In this document: one piece after another, positions 1 to 12,699 of the stretch
Position numbering within the stretch: the stretch's first letter is position 1
How the letters are laid out: every line of letters starts with the position of its first letter
Assembly: GCA_963971425.1 (NCBI GenBank)
Contig: OZ020519.1
Coordinates: forward strand, 23,104,786-23,168,785
DNA from: Bryoerythrophyllum caledonicum
Taxonomy: Eukaryota > Streptophyta > Bryopsida > Pottiales > Pottiaceae
DNA length: 64,000 nucleotides
Direction: 5' to 3'
Made by a program: the position numbers and the translations under genes
The notes under the pieces: model-generated
Told to the model about the DNA's origin: nothing
What the model saw: the letters and a program-made list of their open reading frames with translations, nothing else
Databases searched by the model: none

Positions 1-754
1 TGCTAGAAGTGGATTTAGAGGCTTCGGTGGTGTTGTCGGCGGAGGAAGGGTAATATTTCCTTACTCATGGCACAAAGTAAATTCACGTTGGGCATGCAAA
101 GGCCCACTTGCTCGCTCCTCACTAAAATGAAGAGCTCTGTAGTGTATTTAGGCTATGGTCATGGAACCTAAGGCATGCACAAATCCCCATTGGCTTCCAT
201 CAAATCAGAGCGCGCAACAAGAAGCATATTGTTTGCCGCATCTGTATTCTCCTGCTGCAGCTATTGCCATTTAGCATGTGCAGCTTGATCAAATTTTATT
301 ATCTCTTCACGTCGTTTCGGAGAAGCGCATCACAACTCAAAGCTTTCATTGTACAATGCGTCTCTCTTTGTTCTTCACATCTTTCGAAGGAAGTGCATTA
401 CAGCGAGAAGCTTCCACTATACCATGTGCCTTTCTTTGCTTGTTTGACGCTGTAGCGCGAGAGACAACACAATGTTGGCAATGGTGCGCCCTCTCCTCAT
501 CTATTAAGTCAACGTAATGCTCACAAACAAGGCGGTTGTGACGTTTGAGTGTTGTTTCTACTATTTTGACGTTCTAGAAGGGGGGAGAAAAACATTTGCA
601 CATAAATCAATTTGGTTCCATATATAGTATCAATTAAGGAAATTAAAGCTATATCTTTGGATGGATGTTTTTTCTTTTAATAAAAGTTGCATTAAGTCAA
701 TATATTGATTTTTATAGAGTTTAAAGAAATTTGTTTCTATATATTTTAACTTTT
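1..754. other. Unassigned AT-rich DNA
   Basis: I recognise no gene, RNA or mobile element here. The small ORFs overlap in different frames and have no protein character. Confidence 0.4.
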
Positions 755-1315
755 ATTTCCAGTTCTAACCGTAGGATTAAAACTCATTAGATAACATATT
801 CACAAAATTTCATAAACTTTGACCAGATGGATTGAAAGACTATAGTGTTTGAAGTGGAGAAAACGGTTTGTTTTTCTTCCCTGCGTTGAGTAGATCAACA
901 GATTTTGACTTCACTTGGTGTCAAATCTTTGCACTACACAAGGTCTAGATTTATTACCAACATGTTGAAACATGATATTAGTTCCTGGTACACCAATTTT
1001 TAGAGGTAGAGAAAGGTTGTAGCATACTCAAAAAAATTGTGCAAGGAGTATAGGTTCTAAAATTGCCAATTCACCTCTTATTTTTATGTGAACTAAATGT
1101 GTTTAAGAATGTGAATCCAAACAATCAATAGGAAGGCTTGCACCACATCTTGTAGTAGAAAAAATATAAAGTGAATAATATGAATATCTTTAAGTTTTAT
1201 GTGGAAAAGAAGAAGTCAATAGTATGAAACAAAATACTAGCGACTTCAAACACTAAAGATTCAAAAGAGTGTCCAAGCAAAAATATTTGGAGTTGCCCAA
1301 TGTGTCTTCATTCAA
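755..1315 (+). repeat. Family-1 TTAA element, partial copy
   Basis: This stretch follows the central part of the roughly 950-bp family 1 seen at 5.4, 23.5, 29.2 and 43.1 kb. Recognisable blocks are 'ctaaccgtaggat', 'gactatagtgtttgaag', 'cacttggtgtcaaa', 'cactacacaaggtct', 'accaatttttagaggtag' and 'gtgcaaggagt'. Both ends are missing or too diverged to place, so the limits are approximate. Confidence 0.7.
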
Positions 1316-2515
1316 GAAGTTTTTCTTTAAGATGGCATAATTTTTATTTTAGAGTTCCAATGAGAATAAAATTATATTCCCATGTACCTCTTGTATTCTT
1401 GCATCTTTGTACATAGTTTTGAAAATTGTAAATAGAAATTACAACCATGGGAACCAAAAATTTGCTAAAGTCCACCTCCAGACTTTTATCATTTGGGGGT
1501 TGAATCTTTCTTAGTTTTAAAAACTCGTGCTTGAAACGGATATAATGTGCGATTGAATACAAACATGGTTTTTTTGCTAAATTTCATATGTCTAAAACCA
1601 TCGGTAGAACTTGGATTGTTTCATGTGGATCACAATGAAGACAAATGTTACTCCAAACCATAATAGTTGGGTCTGAGTTCTTACAACCCAATACTTCCCG
1701 ACCAATAGCAAGGGCAGCATCTGCCAAAATGGGTCAAAATAACAAATGCACACTGTAACTTTGTTGAAATATAATTCACATTATTGTATGGTACTTGTAA
1801 CTGCAAGTCAGTTTGAAGCGGTCACTGTTTTAGTCCAAGAATTGACAACCAAAAAATACAATAGCATGCGTATGTGTAACAGCACAAGAACATAAACCTA
1901 AACTTACTGTTTTCAGCATTGCATTGCCTCATAACTTGGACAAGAATATCTATCTCTTTGTCAACAAGCTATTAAGTTTTCGAGGACAGCAGTAACTCTA
2001 AAACTACAATGGTGCTGCAAAATTCAAGTTCACCAGAAAAGAAAAAACGGCTTCTGAAAAAGTTCCCGCCCATATGATGCAAATTCTGTTCTGAAAGTAA
2101 GTTAGTTGCTTCACTAAACATGATAACTAGTGTCACTCATACTAAGTATTTACTAAAGGTAATAACCCTCAAAGACAAATATTTTCACCAATTCAAAGGT
2201 TAACTGATATTTCCCTACGCAGTGATCATTTTTGTACATAATTAGTTCAAAATGGAGAGTGTCCAAATTTATTGACAAATTTAACAGATTTATCTAGGTG
2301 ATACCCATGTAATGCAAAGGGTATACCCGTACAATATATAAGCAATATCCATGTAATACATAGGTGATATCCATGTATACCTAGGTGATACCCATTGTGT
2401 CCAAACCATTACGTAGGTAGGGAGGTGCCGAAAGTGACCACTACATACAATATTCATGTTAAAGAATCTTTGAAAATAAACTTTGCATAACTACCCATCA
2501 AGATAAAAAAGTTGT
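1316..2515. other. AT-rich spacer with a short dispersed repeat
   Basis: No gene is recognised. From about 2,290 to 2,450 the phrase 'aggtgatacccatg' recurs. The last part, 'ggtgatacccattgtgtc' followed by 'gaggtgccgaaagtgacc', is matched again near 63,076-63,165, so it is a dispersed repeat. Confidence 0.5.
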
Positions 2516-2523
2516 GACAGTTT

Positions 2524-2700
2524 TAACCCCTAAAAGACCAAGACATTTTAGAGCAATATTTTCTTCATTATTTAAATTGCCAACATGAACTTTTTGTGAA
2601 TGTAACTCTAGGAAACTTCTTCTAAACTTACATAAGATGATTTGATAAAAGATATTTTGACCAAATGGATTGAAAAATATTTGCAATCAAAGTGAGAACT
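2524..2700 (+). repeat. TTAA-CCCC element end
   Basis: The stretch starts with 'ttttaacccctaaaagacc', the same terminal signature as family 1 (TTAA then CCCCTAAA). The interior is only loosely similar to family 1, so this may be a separate subfamily. I could not find the matching right end. Confidence 0.4.
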
Positions 2701-2935
2701 TTTGTCCTCCAAACGGACACTTGGTCCTTTGAACTTTGAAGGTCAAAACAATTAGTATGAATAAAGCTGATTATAGCTTTTATTGTAATGTTATTTCTAT
2801 GGTCATATTATTTATTCTTCATACATTAATTACTATGGTTAATATATCCATTTGCTTTAAGAGTTTTGAAGGGACTACTTTGTCCCATGGAGGACATATG
2901 TGACATTTTAGGTAGGTTCTTATGATGTCAATTAC

Positions 2936-2938
<3 letters not shown>

Positions 2939-3019
<81 letters not shown>
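2939..3019. repeat. (TA)n microsatellite
   Basis: About 40 uninterrupted TA units. The tyrosine/isoleucine ORFs that read through it on the minus strand are artefacts. Confidence 0.98.
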
Positions 3020-3023
<4 letters not shown>

Positions 3024-4224
3024 AATTTTTTGTGGAGATGTGACAAGGTAGTACCACGTAATTTTTTTGTGAGAATGTAAATATTTTTCTCTCACCATCT
3101 TTTGAATTATATCACTAAAATGCATTATTTGTATATTGTAAGAAAACCCAATTTTTTTTCTACATCCTTCCATTGTCATTAACATTTGTTTATATTGGTA
3201 GCTAATATTCTTTTCTTTTCTTTTCAATTATAATTATTTTTAAATAAATTAAAACTTTCTTTACTGTGTAATATCATTTCAAGACAAGTAAAAAAGTTTC
3301 ATATTGTGCTATAAAGATAATCAATTTTTTCTATTTTTCTACATACAAGTAGTGATTTTATTTTAAGTTTTCCTTGCTTCGACCGTTTGTACTTACATTC
3401 TATATAAAATTTAATTTACAAAAATTAGAAGTGTTTCTTAGTATTAGAACCTCTAATTCTTGCACAATTTTTCAAAAAAGGCTACACTCCTTTACTAACA
3501 AAATATTCTTGAAAGCATCACATGGTATATGAAAATGTCATAAATGATGTTTTCACAAATAATGATAGTGCCAAAGCAAAAAGTGCAACTATTATGCACA
3601 ATGGTGGCCAAAGAAGGAGTTCCTCGTACTATTTACAACACACTTGTAAACAATTACATCACCACTTGGATTGAAGACATCAACATAACTAAAATATCAA
3701 TGCCATTTTTAGTAAAATATCACATGCAAATGTGGCTTTTTCATGACTACCTTGTTACTACCTTAAGAATGTATGTGCGTAAGAACGTCATTTAGCAAGG
3801 CCTCACGGATTACGAGAGGATTGTGTGGGACAAGACCCGCATTGCCAACTCCAATTCGAAGAAGCTCAAAGCTATCGAGTGTTTCAAAGCCAATTGGTGC
3901 CGCCACGAGGCGTTGTGTAGGAAGCAAGGCACCCATGTAGTTTGGGCTAGAGAGTTTCACTAGGCTTTTGCCCTTCACTGCCGGCTCTTGTGCGGTTTGT
4001 ATTTTTCTCGCCCTTTTCTGATTGCAATCAAACTCTGTTTGTATTGTGCCAAAAAAATATATACATGTGCATAAAAGTAAAAAATTTAAAATAAAAGATT
4101 GGGAAGGACCAAAAGTTAGAAATCATGACCAAACGTTAATTTGGAGTTGTGAATGCATGAATGGGAAGAAATGCAATGAAACTATGACCTTTTACAGAAT
4201 TAGCCATAACATGATATGGTTGTT
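3020..4224. other. AT-rich spacer, no gene recognised
   Basis: The flank of the microsatellite and following DNA hold only short overlapping ORFs. A more balanced patch near 3,790-3,990 has no recognisable product. Confidence 0.4.
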
Positions 4225-4720
4225 AACCCCTACAGGACCAAGTGTACCTGCCGGGTACAAATTTTTGTCGCTTTGACAATAACTATCTTTCAATCCTTAC
4301 AGTCAAAATTCACAAATTTTTAACCACATCAAGTTAGATAAGTTTTCAAAAATATCCTACAGTTACATTCTCAAAAAGTTAATCTTGACAAATTTTGATC
4401 AATGGAGTGAATGTTTATCTAAATGCCTTGGTTTAACCCTTTAGTGCCGAGCATGACCGGCGAGATCTAGGAGATTCTATGAGCGTGGTAGATTATGCAA
4501 AATATCATGTACACATCGGAGTTGGTGTTTAATTGTATTTTAATTTCCTAGCGAGCAATTGAAGATGCCATCCGTATTGGCTCAGGCATGCCTCCAAATG
4601 GGTGACGAATTGGTTGCCTGCGCTTAACTTATGTGAGCTCCAAGAGACACAGTTGCATGTGCAGCCTTGGTTTTGGAGTAGAGGCAGTTGGTTGTGAATA
4701 ATTAAGTACAACTAATGGCA
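4225..4720 (+). repeat. Two TTAA-CCC element ends side by side
   Basis: One end starts at about 4,225 (ttaacccctacaggacc). A second starts at 4,433 (ttaaccctttagtgccgagc). The second belongs to family 3: the same 'gccgagcatga' start appears inverted near 31,750-31,775. Right ends are not resolved. Confidence 0.5.
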
Positions 4721-4739
4721 GATTAGGACAGTACAAGTG

Positions 4740-5280
4740 GTGATTATCACATGACTAATTGGCTAATCAAATCAATAACGTGGACAGCAATCTGCTCCGG
4801 AAAGAGGCAGGGAAATTTTGTCGGCCTTGCTGACATATCGCTGCAAACCTGCCTCAAAGTTCCTGCTCAGGAGCAACTCCACATAGATTCATGTTGCTGT
4901 TATGCATCCTGGGGATTTGTTAGCAAGGGGATTAGACACAAGATTAGCCACACTTATCGGCGCCGTATTTTGGGATTAGTACCCACTACTGTCTTTACAT
5001 GCAAGATTTCCTGACTCTAAAAGCAAACAGGGAGGGCCTCCATTTTTTTGTGAATACTTCTAGAAACCCTGTGGTTTCTCACTCACAGTGTCACTAAAAA
5101 TGCAGCAAACGGAGAAGTTCATTTTAATTTTAATTTATAAGTTTTTTTCTTGATTTTGAATTTTATGATAAATTCACCAAACTAACTCACCCGCTTCAAC
5201 CATCCTTAAAACAGTAAGTAAAAACGGTAGATTTACCATTTGCTAGGAGTGGAAGAATTTCCAAGCTACTCTAAATATTA
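4740..5280. other. Mixed-composition spacer
   Basis: An 87-codon ORF (4,751-5,014) lies in a GC-richer patch but resembles no known family. Nothing else is supported. Confidence 0.35.
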
Positions 5281-6430
5281 TGTTTGATGTAGGCACACTA
5301 TATGATTTGTAAATGTTATAAGTTTTTACTCTCGAAGGATATTTTTACCAAATATGTTGACTATGATCACCCTCTCTAACCCCTAAAGGCCCAAGGCATT
5401 CTCACACCAAAAATACTTTAAAACTGCTTGTTCTAGTGTAATGAGTAAGGATGGAAAAATAAGACTTTTATTACTTCATCTAACCATAGGATCTCAATTA
5501 AGGCTCATTAAGTAACATCCTCACAAAATTTCATAAACTTTGACTGGGCGGATTGAAAGATTATAGTGTTTTAAGTAAAGGGAACCATTCATTTTCATCC
5601 CTGCCGTGAGTGGATCAGCTGACTTTGACTTCACTTGGTGTTAAGTTTTTGCACTATACAAGGTCGAAATCCATTACCATCATGTTAATCATGATGTTAT
5701 CTCCTTGTACACCAGTTTTTAGAGGTAGAAAAGAGGTGTAACATATTCAAAACAATTGTGCAAGGAGTGGAGGTTTGAAAATTGCCAACTCACGTTTTAT
5801 TTTTTTGTGTACTAAATATGTTTTAGAATGATAATCCAAACGGTCAATAAGAAGGTTTACACCACATCTTGTAGTAGGAAAACATGAAAATTTCAAAATA
5901 TTAATATCTCTAAGTTTTATGTGGAAAAGAAGAAGTTTTTTTTGGTACATTGCCTAACAATGTGTGACAAATGTGTGCAAATGTCTTACTTGGATTGATG
6001 TGCTATTTTTCACTAAAGACAATAAAAAAAATTTGACAGTATGAAAGGAAATAATATTACTTGTTGCTATTGAAAATCTCACAATTAATAGAGTGTTCTA
6101 GCAAAAGTTTTTGGAGTTACCCAAACTGCCCGCTCTCTCCATTTGAAATTCAAAACACTATAACTTTTTCATTAAATGTTAAATTTAGGAAAAAAATGAT
6201 ACCCACACAAAGCTTGTAGTAATGTCCACCTATAGTCTACATCTACATTTCAAAAAGGAATGTTATAAATTGACGCCAGTGGAACCTGCCCAAATCTTCA
6301 AAGTCTCCCGAGGGGACTCTTGGACCTTTAGGGGTTAAATAGTATAGATAGTTGTACTCTTAGTAAAAATCTTTATCAAAAGTAAAAGGTTATAGCGCTT
6401 TCAAATCATAAATAACCACTACACGAAACA
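5280..6430. repeat. Short MITE (family 7) split by a family-1 copy
   Basis: The outer parts form inverted arms: 'gttataagtttttactctc' on the left and 'aaaagtaaaaggttatagc' on the right, with 'cactatatgatttgtaaatg' and 'ctttcaaatcataaataacc' outside them. The same arms occur near 34,120-34,240, 41,590-41,960 and 50,330-50,530. The family-1 element at 5,380-6,334 sits between the arms, which gives the order of insertion. Confidence 0.6.
5376..6338 (+). mobile_element. Family-1 TTAA element, near full length (copy A)
   Basis: The element runs from CTAA-CCCCTAAAGGCCCAAG to CTTGGACCTTTAGGGG-TTAA, about 955 bp between the TTAA-like sites. The terminal inverted repeats match over 15 bp with one mismatch. 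No transposase is encoded, so it is non-autonomous. TTAA flanks plus CCC/GGG termini are the hallmark of piggyBac-like transposition; assignment to that superfamily is inference from ends alone. Confidence 0.7.
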
Positions 6431-7063
6431 TAAAATTTAGTCTAGCGTGCATATATTTTGTAAGGAACATAAAATCATTTGGATCGTGGGTGGGTTGGTT
6501 GATTGGTTGCTATCCCACTTTGGGTGAAGAGGTGCGCTACAGCTTGCTTGCTTTTGTCATACACTACCAAGATGTTGCCACTATAAATTACATGCTGAGC
6601 TCCACAACCTCTTGTATATAGCCCTCACAACAATCCGCTGTAACTTATCCTTGTGCAACCATGGGACCATGACTCTTGCGTAAACCAATCCGATTGCTTT
6701 GAAATCATGCCTTTAGGTTTACGACATTGTAGGCGCGGTCCTTGTGGACAACCCTTGTCACTTCAGTGGCAGCCCCTGGGATACCATTTCCTTTGTCTAC
6801 ACAATACCCTCTGGCGTGATAAGCTCATTGATGGAACTGTGTATTCAATACCGGGCACAAACCGAAAACAACATGACATGTTCAAGCATAGAATGGGAAG
6901 AAAAAAATATTGAATGTTTGCCAAAGCCTTTCCTTAAACTTGTTTAGGGCACATCCCCTCCCCAATCCAGCATTTCAATTGGTTCTCAGATGCATGTACA
7001 CATCTGGATCTGGCCTGTGCAACCAGGTTCTCAATGCACGTGACACATCCAGCTCCGGTTCTC
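6431..7063. other. Spacer, no gene recognised
   Basis: Composition rises in GC toward the right. ORFs of 60-86 codons overlap in several frames and on both strands, and none has recognisable motifs. Confidence 0.4.
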
Positions 7064-7375
7064 AATGCGGTCAAACCCACATGCAGGATCACCTTATTGA
7101 CCCTGGTCGTGTGGTGCACCAAACCTCAGCCTTGGGTAGGTCCATTTTCTGGCCCTGCCCGTTTTAGGGTTCTAGAGGCTTTTTTTGGTTTTTTTTTTAC
7201 AAATTGGGTACTACGGCCCCAAATTACCCTCGGTGGCCACCCTTTGGATTAAATAGGGCCCCACTCCAATACAAAAATAGGGGCAGGTTTTGTCCCACCC
7301 TCCCAACCCCCACCAAGACTGTGGCTCGGTGCACCGCTCGACCGGGGTAAATAGGCAAATCCCCACATGCATGAA
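7064..7375 (+). repeat. Dispersed GC-rich repeat (family 5), copy 1
   Basis: About 300 bp matching 28,797-29,110 in the same orientation. Shared blocks include 'ttgaccctggtc', 'ggccctgcccgttttagg', 'ttctagaggctttttt', 'ggccccaaatta', 'aaaaataggggc' and 'cgctcgaccggggta'. No coding potential or clear termini were seen. It could be an LTR fragment or a SINE-like repeat. Confidence 0.65.
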
Positions 7376-7536
7376 GTTTTGGGGACTGGTTGTTGTGGTG
7401 AAACCACCACGGTATTCTGGTCTTAACCCCTAAAGTACCGTGGCAGTTTTGCACCATAAACACTTCCTGGTGCAATGAATAAAGGAGGTAACAAAAACTT
7501 TTATTCCTAGTTGTCGTACGACGGATTGAAAAAATA

Positions 7537-7561
7537 AATTAGTTAGTTAGTTAGTTAGTAA
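7537..7561. repeat. (TTAG)n microsatellite
   Basis: Five to six tandem TTAG units. Confidence 0.85.
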
Positions 7562-7639
7562 CATTAAGCTTAGACTATAAAATGAAGTTTGGGGGTTAAT
7601 ATGGAATAGTGTTAGTTCCTAGTTAAGATTAGGTTAAAT

Positions 7640-8760
7640 AAAACAATGGCGTACTTAAAAATCCTTAAAAAGGATAAGGAAAAGCTTTGAGCCCGAGCCA
7701 AAATTCAAGCCCAAGCCAAGCTCGAGCCCGAGCCCAAACCCAAAAACCCGAGCCGAAGATCCGAGCCCAAGACCTGAACCCGTGGTCCACAACCCAAGAC
7801 CAAGGCCCTAGGGCTAGAGAGGAGTGGGAGCTTGGACCTTGCGAGGCGGGAGCTCGGACCTCAAGGGAGAGAGGGAGCTCAAATACCGCGAGAGCTGGAG
7901 CAGGCTTGGACCACGAGGGCGAGGACTAGGGCGAGGATCACCACATGGCAAGGATTACCACCACTAGAGCGAGGATCATCACCACGACGAGGATCATCAC
8001 CACCAGGACGAGGATCACCACTGAGAGAAGCGAGGGCGAAGGCATATCATAAGGACGACGGCTCGAACAAGGACATTGAATCTCATTCGGACACCGAGCA
8101 GGAGGAACCAAGCTCGAGTGACCAAGACCATCTTGGCAGGAACGACGTGGTCGACCTTGTCAACTCGGACATCCCATCACCGACCCCAAAATTTGGGAGT
8201 TCCCGCATACCAATCTTTCTTGGAGATCACCACGCAGGCGCAACATGGTTGAAAGGAAAGCATGGACATCGAGATGGAGCCTCCACTTACGGTCCGTCCA
8301 CGCCAACTCCCTCTTGGATGCCGCATATTCGATGCAGAAGAGTGCCCCTTTGTAGAGTCTACCTCATCTTGGAACAACCACTAGTGAGAGTTCCGCTTAC
8401 TTTCACCTTCTAGTGTGAAGAGGAGCAAAGTCTGGGCGCGCATCCAAGCAGGAGATCATCCTTGGAATTCCGAGCCAGGAACCATTCCTCCCGGCTCGAT
8501 CCGAGCCCCATCCAAGCCCAACGCGCGGTCCGCTCAATCCGGAAAGCCCGAATACCTCACTAACCTCTAGTGAGCCCCGATTTTCCCCTCTTCAGGCATC
8601 TGCGCCGTAATCGGTTTCCACCTTGCCTGAAGATCTGTTGTCACCTCTTGTAGCTCCCGTGACAGCTGCACCCAATCCTACTTCAAGCCGAAGCACCAAG
8701 AAGCGGAGGAGGAAGGAAGAGAAGAAAAGACTTGAAGAGTTGGCCCGGAAGTAGGCACAG
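7640..8760 (+). other. Unrecognised coding-like stretch, possibly retroelement ORF
   Basis: GC-rich DNA with overlapping open frames (7,687-7,929 and 7,832-8,413). It starts with simple 'gagccc' repeats, then degenerate repeats of 'gaggatcatcaccac' (about 7,917-8,030), then an acidic segment. It ends near 8,697-8,757 with a Lys/Arg/Glu-rich helical tail (TKKRRRKEEKKRLEELARK) before a TAG. No protease, RT or gag motif is visible, and the frame changes along the way. A decayed structural ORF of a retroelement is possible; I do not recognise the family. Confidence 0.3.
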
Positions 8761-10486
8761 AATCTTGGTTAGTAGGTCACTGTTCATTCCGGGATTAGGC
8801 CCTCGGTTTGACTTTGGTTTTGACTTGATTTTGCCTTGGGATTTATGTAATTAGATGCCTTCTGACTTTGCATATGCTTGGATGGTAGGATGGCAGCCAC
8901 CGCTGTCAAGGATAGTTAATGCCATTGTTTTAGGCTAGAAGGGTATCTTTTGTTTTTGGCATTTGTGTGTGTTTCCAAGCAAGATAAATGAGGCGGCTCT
9001 TGGCACCTCTCTTCATTGCTAGTTGTGTATATTCACTTTGAGTTTAATTTTGAACCTAAGCTTTCAAAGCCTTTACGGTTGGAAGCTCAGATTCTATACA
9101 TGAGTATGAGTACCGTTTTGAGTAGTCCACTCCTCAGTTCATTCTAACCGTCATGTTGTTGTTTCCTTGCTCTGATATTTAGAGTAATTAGATAGGATGG
9201 GAATCACATGTGAGACAACGGGAGAGGTTAGAAAGGCGTGAATTTGAATTGAATGGTCATGTTGTTTCTTTGTTCCATCACATAGAATTAGCTAATGTAG
9301 GGTGGAAATATTAGGCGAGACAATAAGTGTTTTAAGGAGGAAGAGAGGGGAGTGATGGATGACGAAGGGGTCGTGAAACGTCTTGTGTGACCTATCGGTG
9401 GCAGTATGTAGTCGGTTGTGAAGGTGGACTTCAGAGCTCGGATGTATCCAACCTTTGGTCGGATGGTTGATTCATAAGAGCACTAAACTACCTTAGCGTC
9501 AAGTCTAGTTTCAGATATTTTGTTTGTGCGGATGTCTATTGGGAATGCCTGAACCCAAGTCTACAAGTTAAGGACCGAGTTGGACCCGGTTTAATCCCTT
9601 GTGCGAATGTCTATGCGGATGAAGCTAGGAACTACTCTAACAGCTCGGATTACCTTGAGAGAAGGAAGAAGTTCTAACCTATCCTTTGTGCAGATGTCTA
9701 TTGGGCATGAGAAGGACTTCATTCTCTAAAGGAAAGGAGTAGCATCGACAATCCCTTGTGGGGATGTCTCTGTAAATCAGTTAGATACTACTATTTAAGC
9801 CATCCTAAGGTAATGGAGGGACTTATCAGCTCAGAGGATAGGTAGGTAGGCCGTCTACTTACCATATGAGTTGCGCCAGTCCTAAGGACCCAGGTCCTTT
9901 TCCCCTCTCAAGGGAAATTTCAAGGAAACCATAACCATCCAAGTGAGTCAGTAGTAGTAGAAAGAGAGAATGTGAGGAAGGATCATTGTCACCAATACAA
10001 ACACTAAAAGCTCTTTGAGTCCACGGACCATTGCTTGGGGTGATATATCCTTCCGGGCTACTAATGTAACTCAAGATGTCTATATTGTATATATAGGACC
10101 ATGTAAGTAAAACTACCTAGATTAACTATACCTAGTACTAACTCGTGGAATCACTATAACACGGGTATGTCCGCTTGCTTCGACCTATACGCTCTACATT
10201 TGTGTTAGACAAACTCCTACACATGGTCCCTCACTCCTATCCGAGCCAAGTCAAATTGCAGAAAAGAGCTCATTGTACCTTGGCTGGGTGATAGGCTTAG
10301 TTAAACCTTGCGGTGTAAACCTTTCTCTACCTTCTTTTTAGTTAGCAATTGTGGTATGTTTAGTGGTATATAGATAGGCATATTGTTATTCTTGTAATTC
10401 TCAAGGATTCTATATGGGAACAAATACCTTAGGGTATCTTTTGTGTTTAGATGTGAATTCTTACCGACATGTGCTACGACACTAGT
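8761..10486. other. Unassigned mixed-composition region
   Basis: No gene is recognised. It follows the coding-like stretch at 7.6-8.8 kb and could be the non-coding part of the same element. It holds the spaced motif series at 9,519-9,775. Confidence 0.35.
9519..9775 (+). repeat. Four spaced copies of a 20-bp motif
   Basis: Variants of 'ccttgtgcggatgtctattg' start near 9,519, 9,595, 9,682 and 9,752, a period of about 70-87 bp. The DNA between them is not obviously repeated. It could be a decayed minisatellite or spaced protein-binding sites in a retroelement leader. Confidence 0.6.
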
Positions 10487-12688
10487 TTTGACCATAGGAT
10501 CTCAATTTAGTCTTACTAAGTAACATACTCTCAAAAATTTAAAAACTTGGACCGCATAGATTGAAATATATTAGTGTTTGAAATCAAGCAAATGGTTCAT
10601 TTTCTTCCTAGCGTTTAATGGATCAACAGACTTAGACTTTGTAAACCATAAAATTCACATTTGCAAAACACCCAAGACTCACACAAGTATCCATATGATT
10701 CTAAATTCTTCCCGGGATGGTCTAGCGTCTAGTGTTTAGATAATTTAATCTAATTATCTCATAAAAAGTGTCTTCTATAATAAAACTTAAAGCTATAATG
10801 CATCCTTTTAAAGGTTTTGGGTTAAACAATCTACACTCTTTAAGGATTGGGAACTCTCAATGTTAACCCAAGAAGAAGAGTGATTGCGACAAAGAGCCTT
10901 GCTCTTTGTCTTTCTTGTGTGTGTGCCCAACCTCTAATTGAGACTTGCTAGGCTAATGGAACTTGTCCATTGTTTTAACTCATTGCTTTTGTTCATTTAT
11001 TATTTGGTTGTTTATCAATTCATCACTTACTTCAAGCAACTATTGCTCCTTCTTCAATCACGTACGTCCACGGCTAATCTCTTAAGCTCCAAGTGGCTCA
11101 TCAATCACATACGTTAATTTAAACAATTCCATTTGTTAGAATAAATTCAAAATAATTATCTTTGAATTCTATACTCTAACACATTCACTTTCAATCAAAT
11201 TTAATTAAATTTATCATTTAATATTCTTAAGCTTAAAGTAATTGCATTCTTCTAAAATACTCTATTATTTTTAATGCAATTAATTCTTTAAGATTAATCA
11301 ATTCACTTCCACTAATCACAAGAATTTTTATCTTATAATTTGATCATTTTTACAAGAATTCTTATTCACAAGTATATTAAATTTTTTAAATATGTTTTAT
11401 TTTCTTTTAATGTCACTTATTCAATAAATGCAACATTAAATCTTCTTAAATTGCCCAACAATTTAAGATATTATAATCAAATCAATTTTCACTTTCTTAA
11501 TTATTAAGAATTACTTACACAAGTCACATGTGCAAAGTTTACCTAATCAATTAAGAATCAACACAATTTACACAACACAATATATATTAACTTAAAAATT
11601 CTTACAACCATCGCAAGAATTACTACCTCCAAGCTAGGACTCACAATTGCTTCTTCAATGTGGTGCATTCAAAATGAATTCCTACTCCACTTAAGCTAAA
11701 ACTATGAAGAGACACTATTTCTTAAAGGGTTTCTTCCTTTTCCTTCCACCCCCGTAGTTTTGCTTAAACCCTTTCAACTAATTAAAAGGTGTGACTATTC
11801 TTTTAAGTCTTTTCTTTAAGTCCTATCATGCTAGCAATATTTCCTTTAAGCTATTTTAAGATTTTCACTTATTTTTAAAGTTTCTCTTAACTTTTACTAT
11901 TAGCTAACTAGTTTTTAAGTTATTTTAACTCTTTTAAGCTATAAATTTTAGAAAAAAGCTAAAATTGACATTTAGGCTCTACAGACTTCACTTCGTGTCT
12001 AAATTTTACACTACACAAGGTCTAAATCTTTTAACAATGTGGTAACATGATGTTAATTCCTCATACACCAACTTTTAGAGGTAGAGGAGGAGTGTAGCAT
12101 ATTCAAAACAATTGTGCAAGGAGTGAAGGTTCAAAAACAACCAATTCACGTTTAAAATTTTTGCGAACTTAATATGTTTTAGATTGATAATACAATTGGT
12201 CCATAAGAAGTTTTACACCACATGTTGTTGTGGAAAATTAAAATCTTCAAAAAATTTAAACATGAAGATCTTTACGTAAAAAGGAAGTAAGTTTTTTGGT
12301 ACCTTGCCCAACAATGTGTGACAATGTGTGAAAATGTTTGACTTGGATTAGTATGCTATTTTTGACTAAAGACAAGAACCTTTTTTGATAGTATGAATGG
12401 AAATAATATTACTTGAAAGTATTGAAAATCTCACATTTGATAGACTGTCCTAGCAAAAGTTTTTGGAGATGCCCAAGGTGTGGCTCTCCCCGTTTGAAAC
12501 TCAAAACCCTATAACTTTTTCATTAAATGTTAGATTTAAGAAAAAAATTCTTCCACTAAGGTTTTAGTATTGACCTTCTACAGTAAAAAATTCAAAGAAG
12601 AATGTTAGAAATTGTCAAATTGACACCATACAAACCTGACCGAACTTTCAAAAAGCCCATTTTTGACACTTGGACCATTAGAAATTAA
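10487..12688 (+). mobile_element. Family-1 TTAA element (copy G) interrupted by a solo LTR
   Basis: The left part, 10,487-10,639, starts inside the family consensus at 'accataggatctcaa'. The right part, 11,984-12,688, runs to the right terminus (cttggaccattagaaattaa). Removing 10,640-11,983 and one copy of GACTT restores the family sequence seen in the other copies. Confidence 0.75.
10640..11983. mobile_element. Solo LTR with 5-bp target duplication
   Basis: A 1,344-bp insertion starting TGTAAACC and ending CTCTACA, flanked by GACTT at 10,635-10,639 and 11,984-11,988. TG...CA ends, a 5-bp duplication and no internal coding sequence are what recombination between the two LTRs of a retrotransposon leaves behind. 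The uninterrupted family-1 copies show the pre-insertion site. The interior is AT-rich. Which retrotransposon family it came from cannot be told. Confidence 0.8.
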
Positions 12689-12699
12689 TTCTCTTACCC

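Noticed and set aside
2819..3227. ORFs of alternating Tyr and Ile
   Set aside because: They are translations of the (TA)n microsatellite.
5376..6338. Telomere-related sequence, since the ends contain CCCTAAA/TTTAGGG
   Set aside because: Only one unit occurs per end and the match lies within the longer TIR. There is no tandem array.
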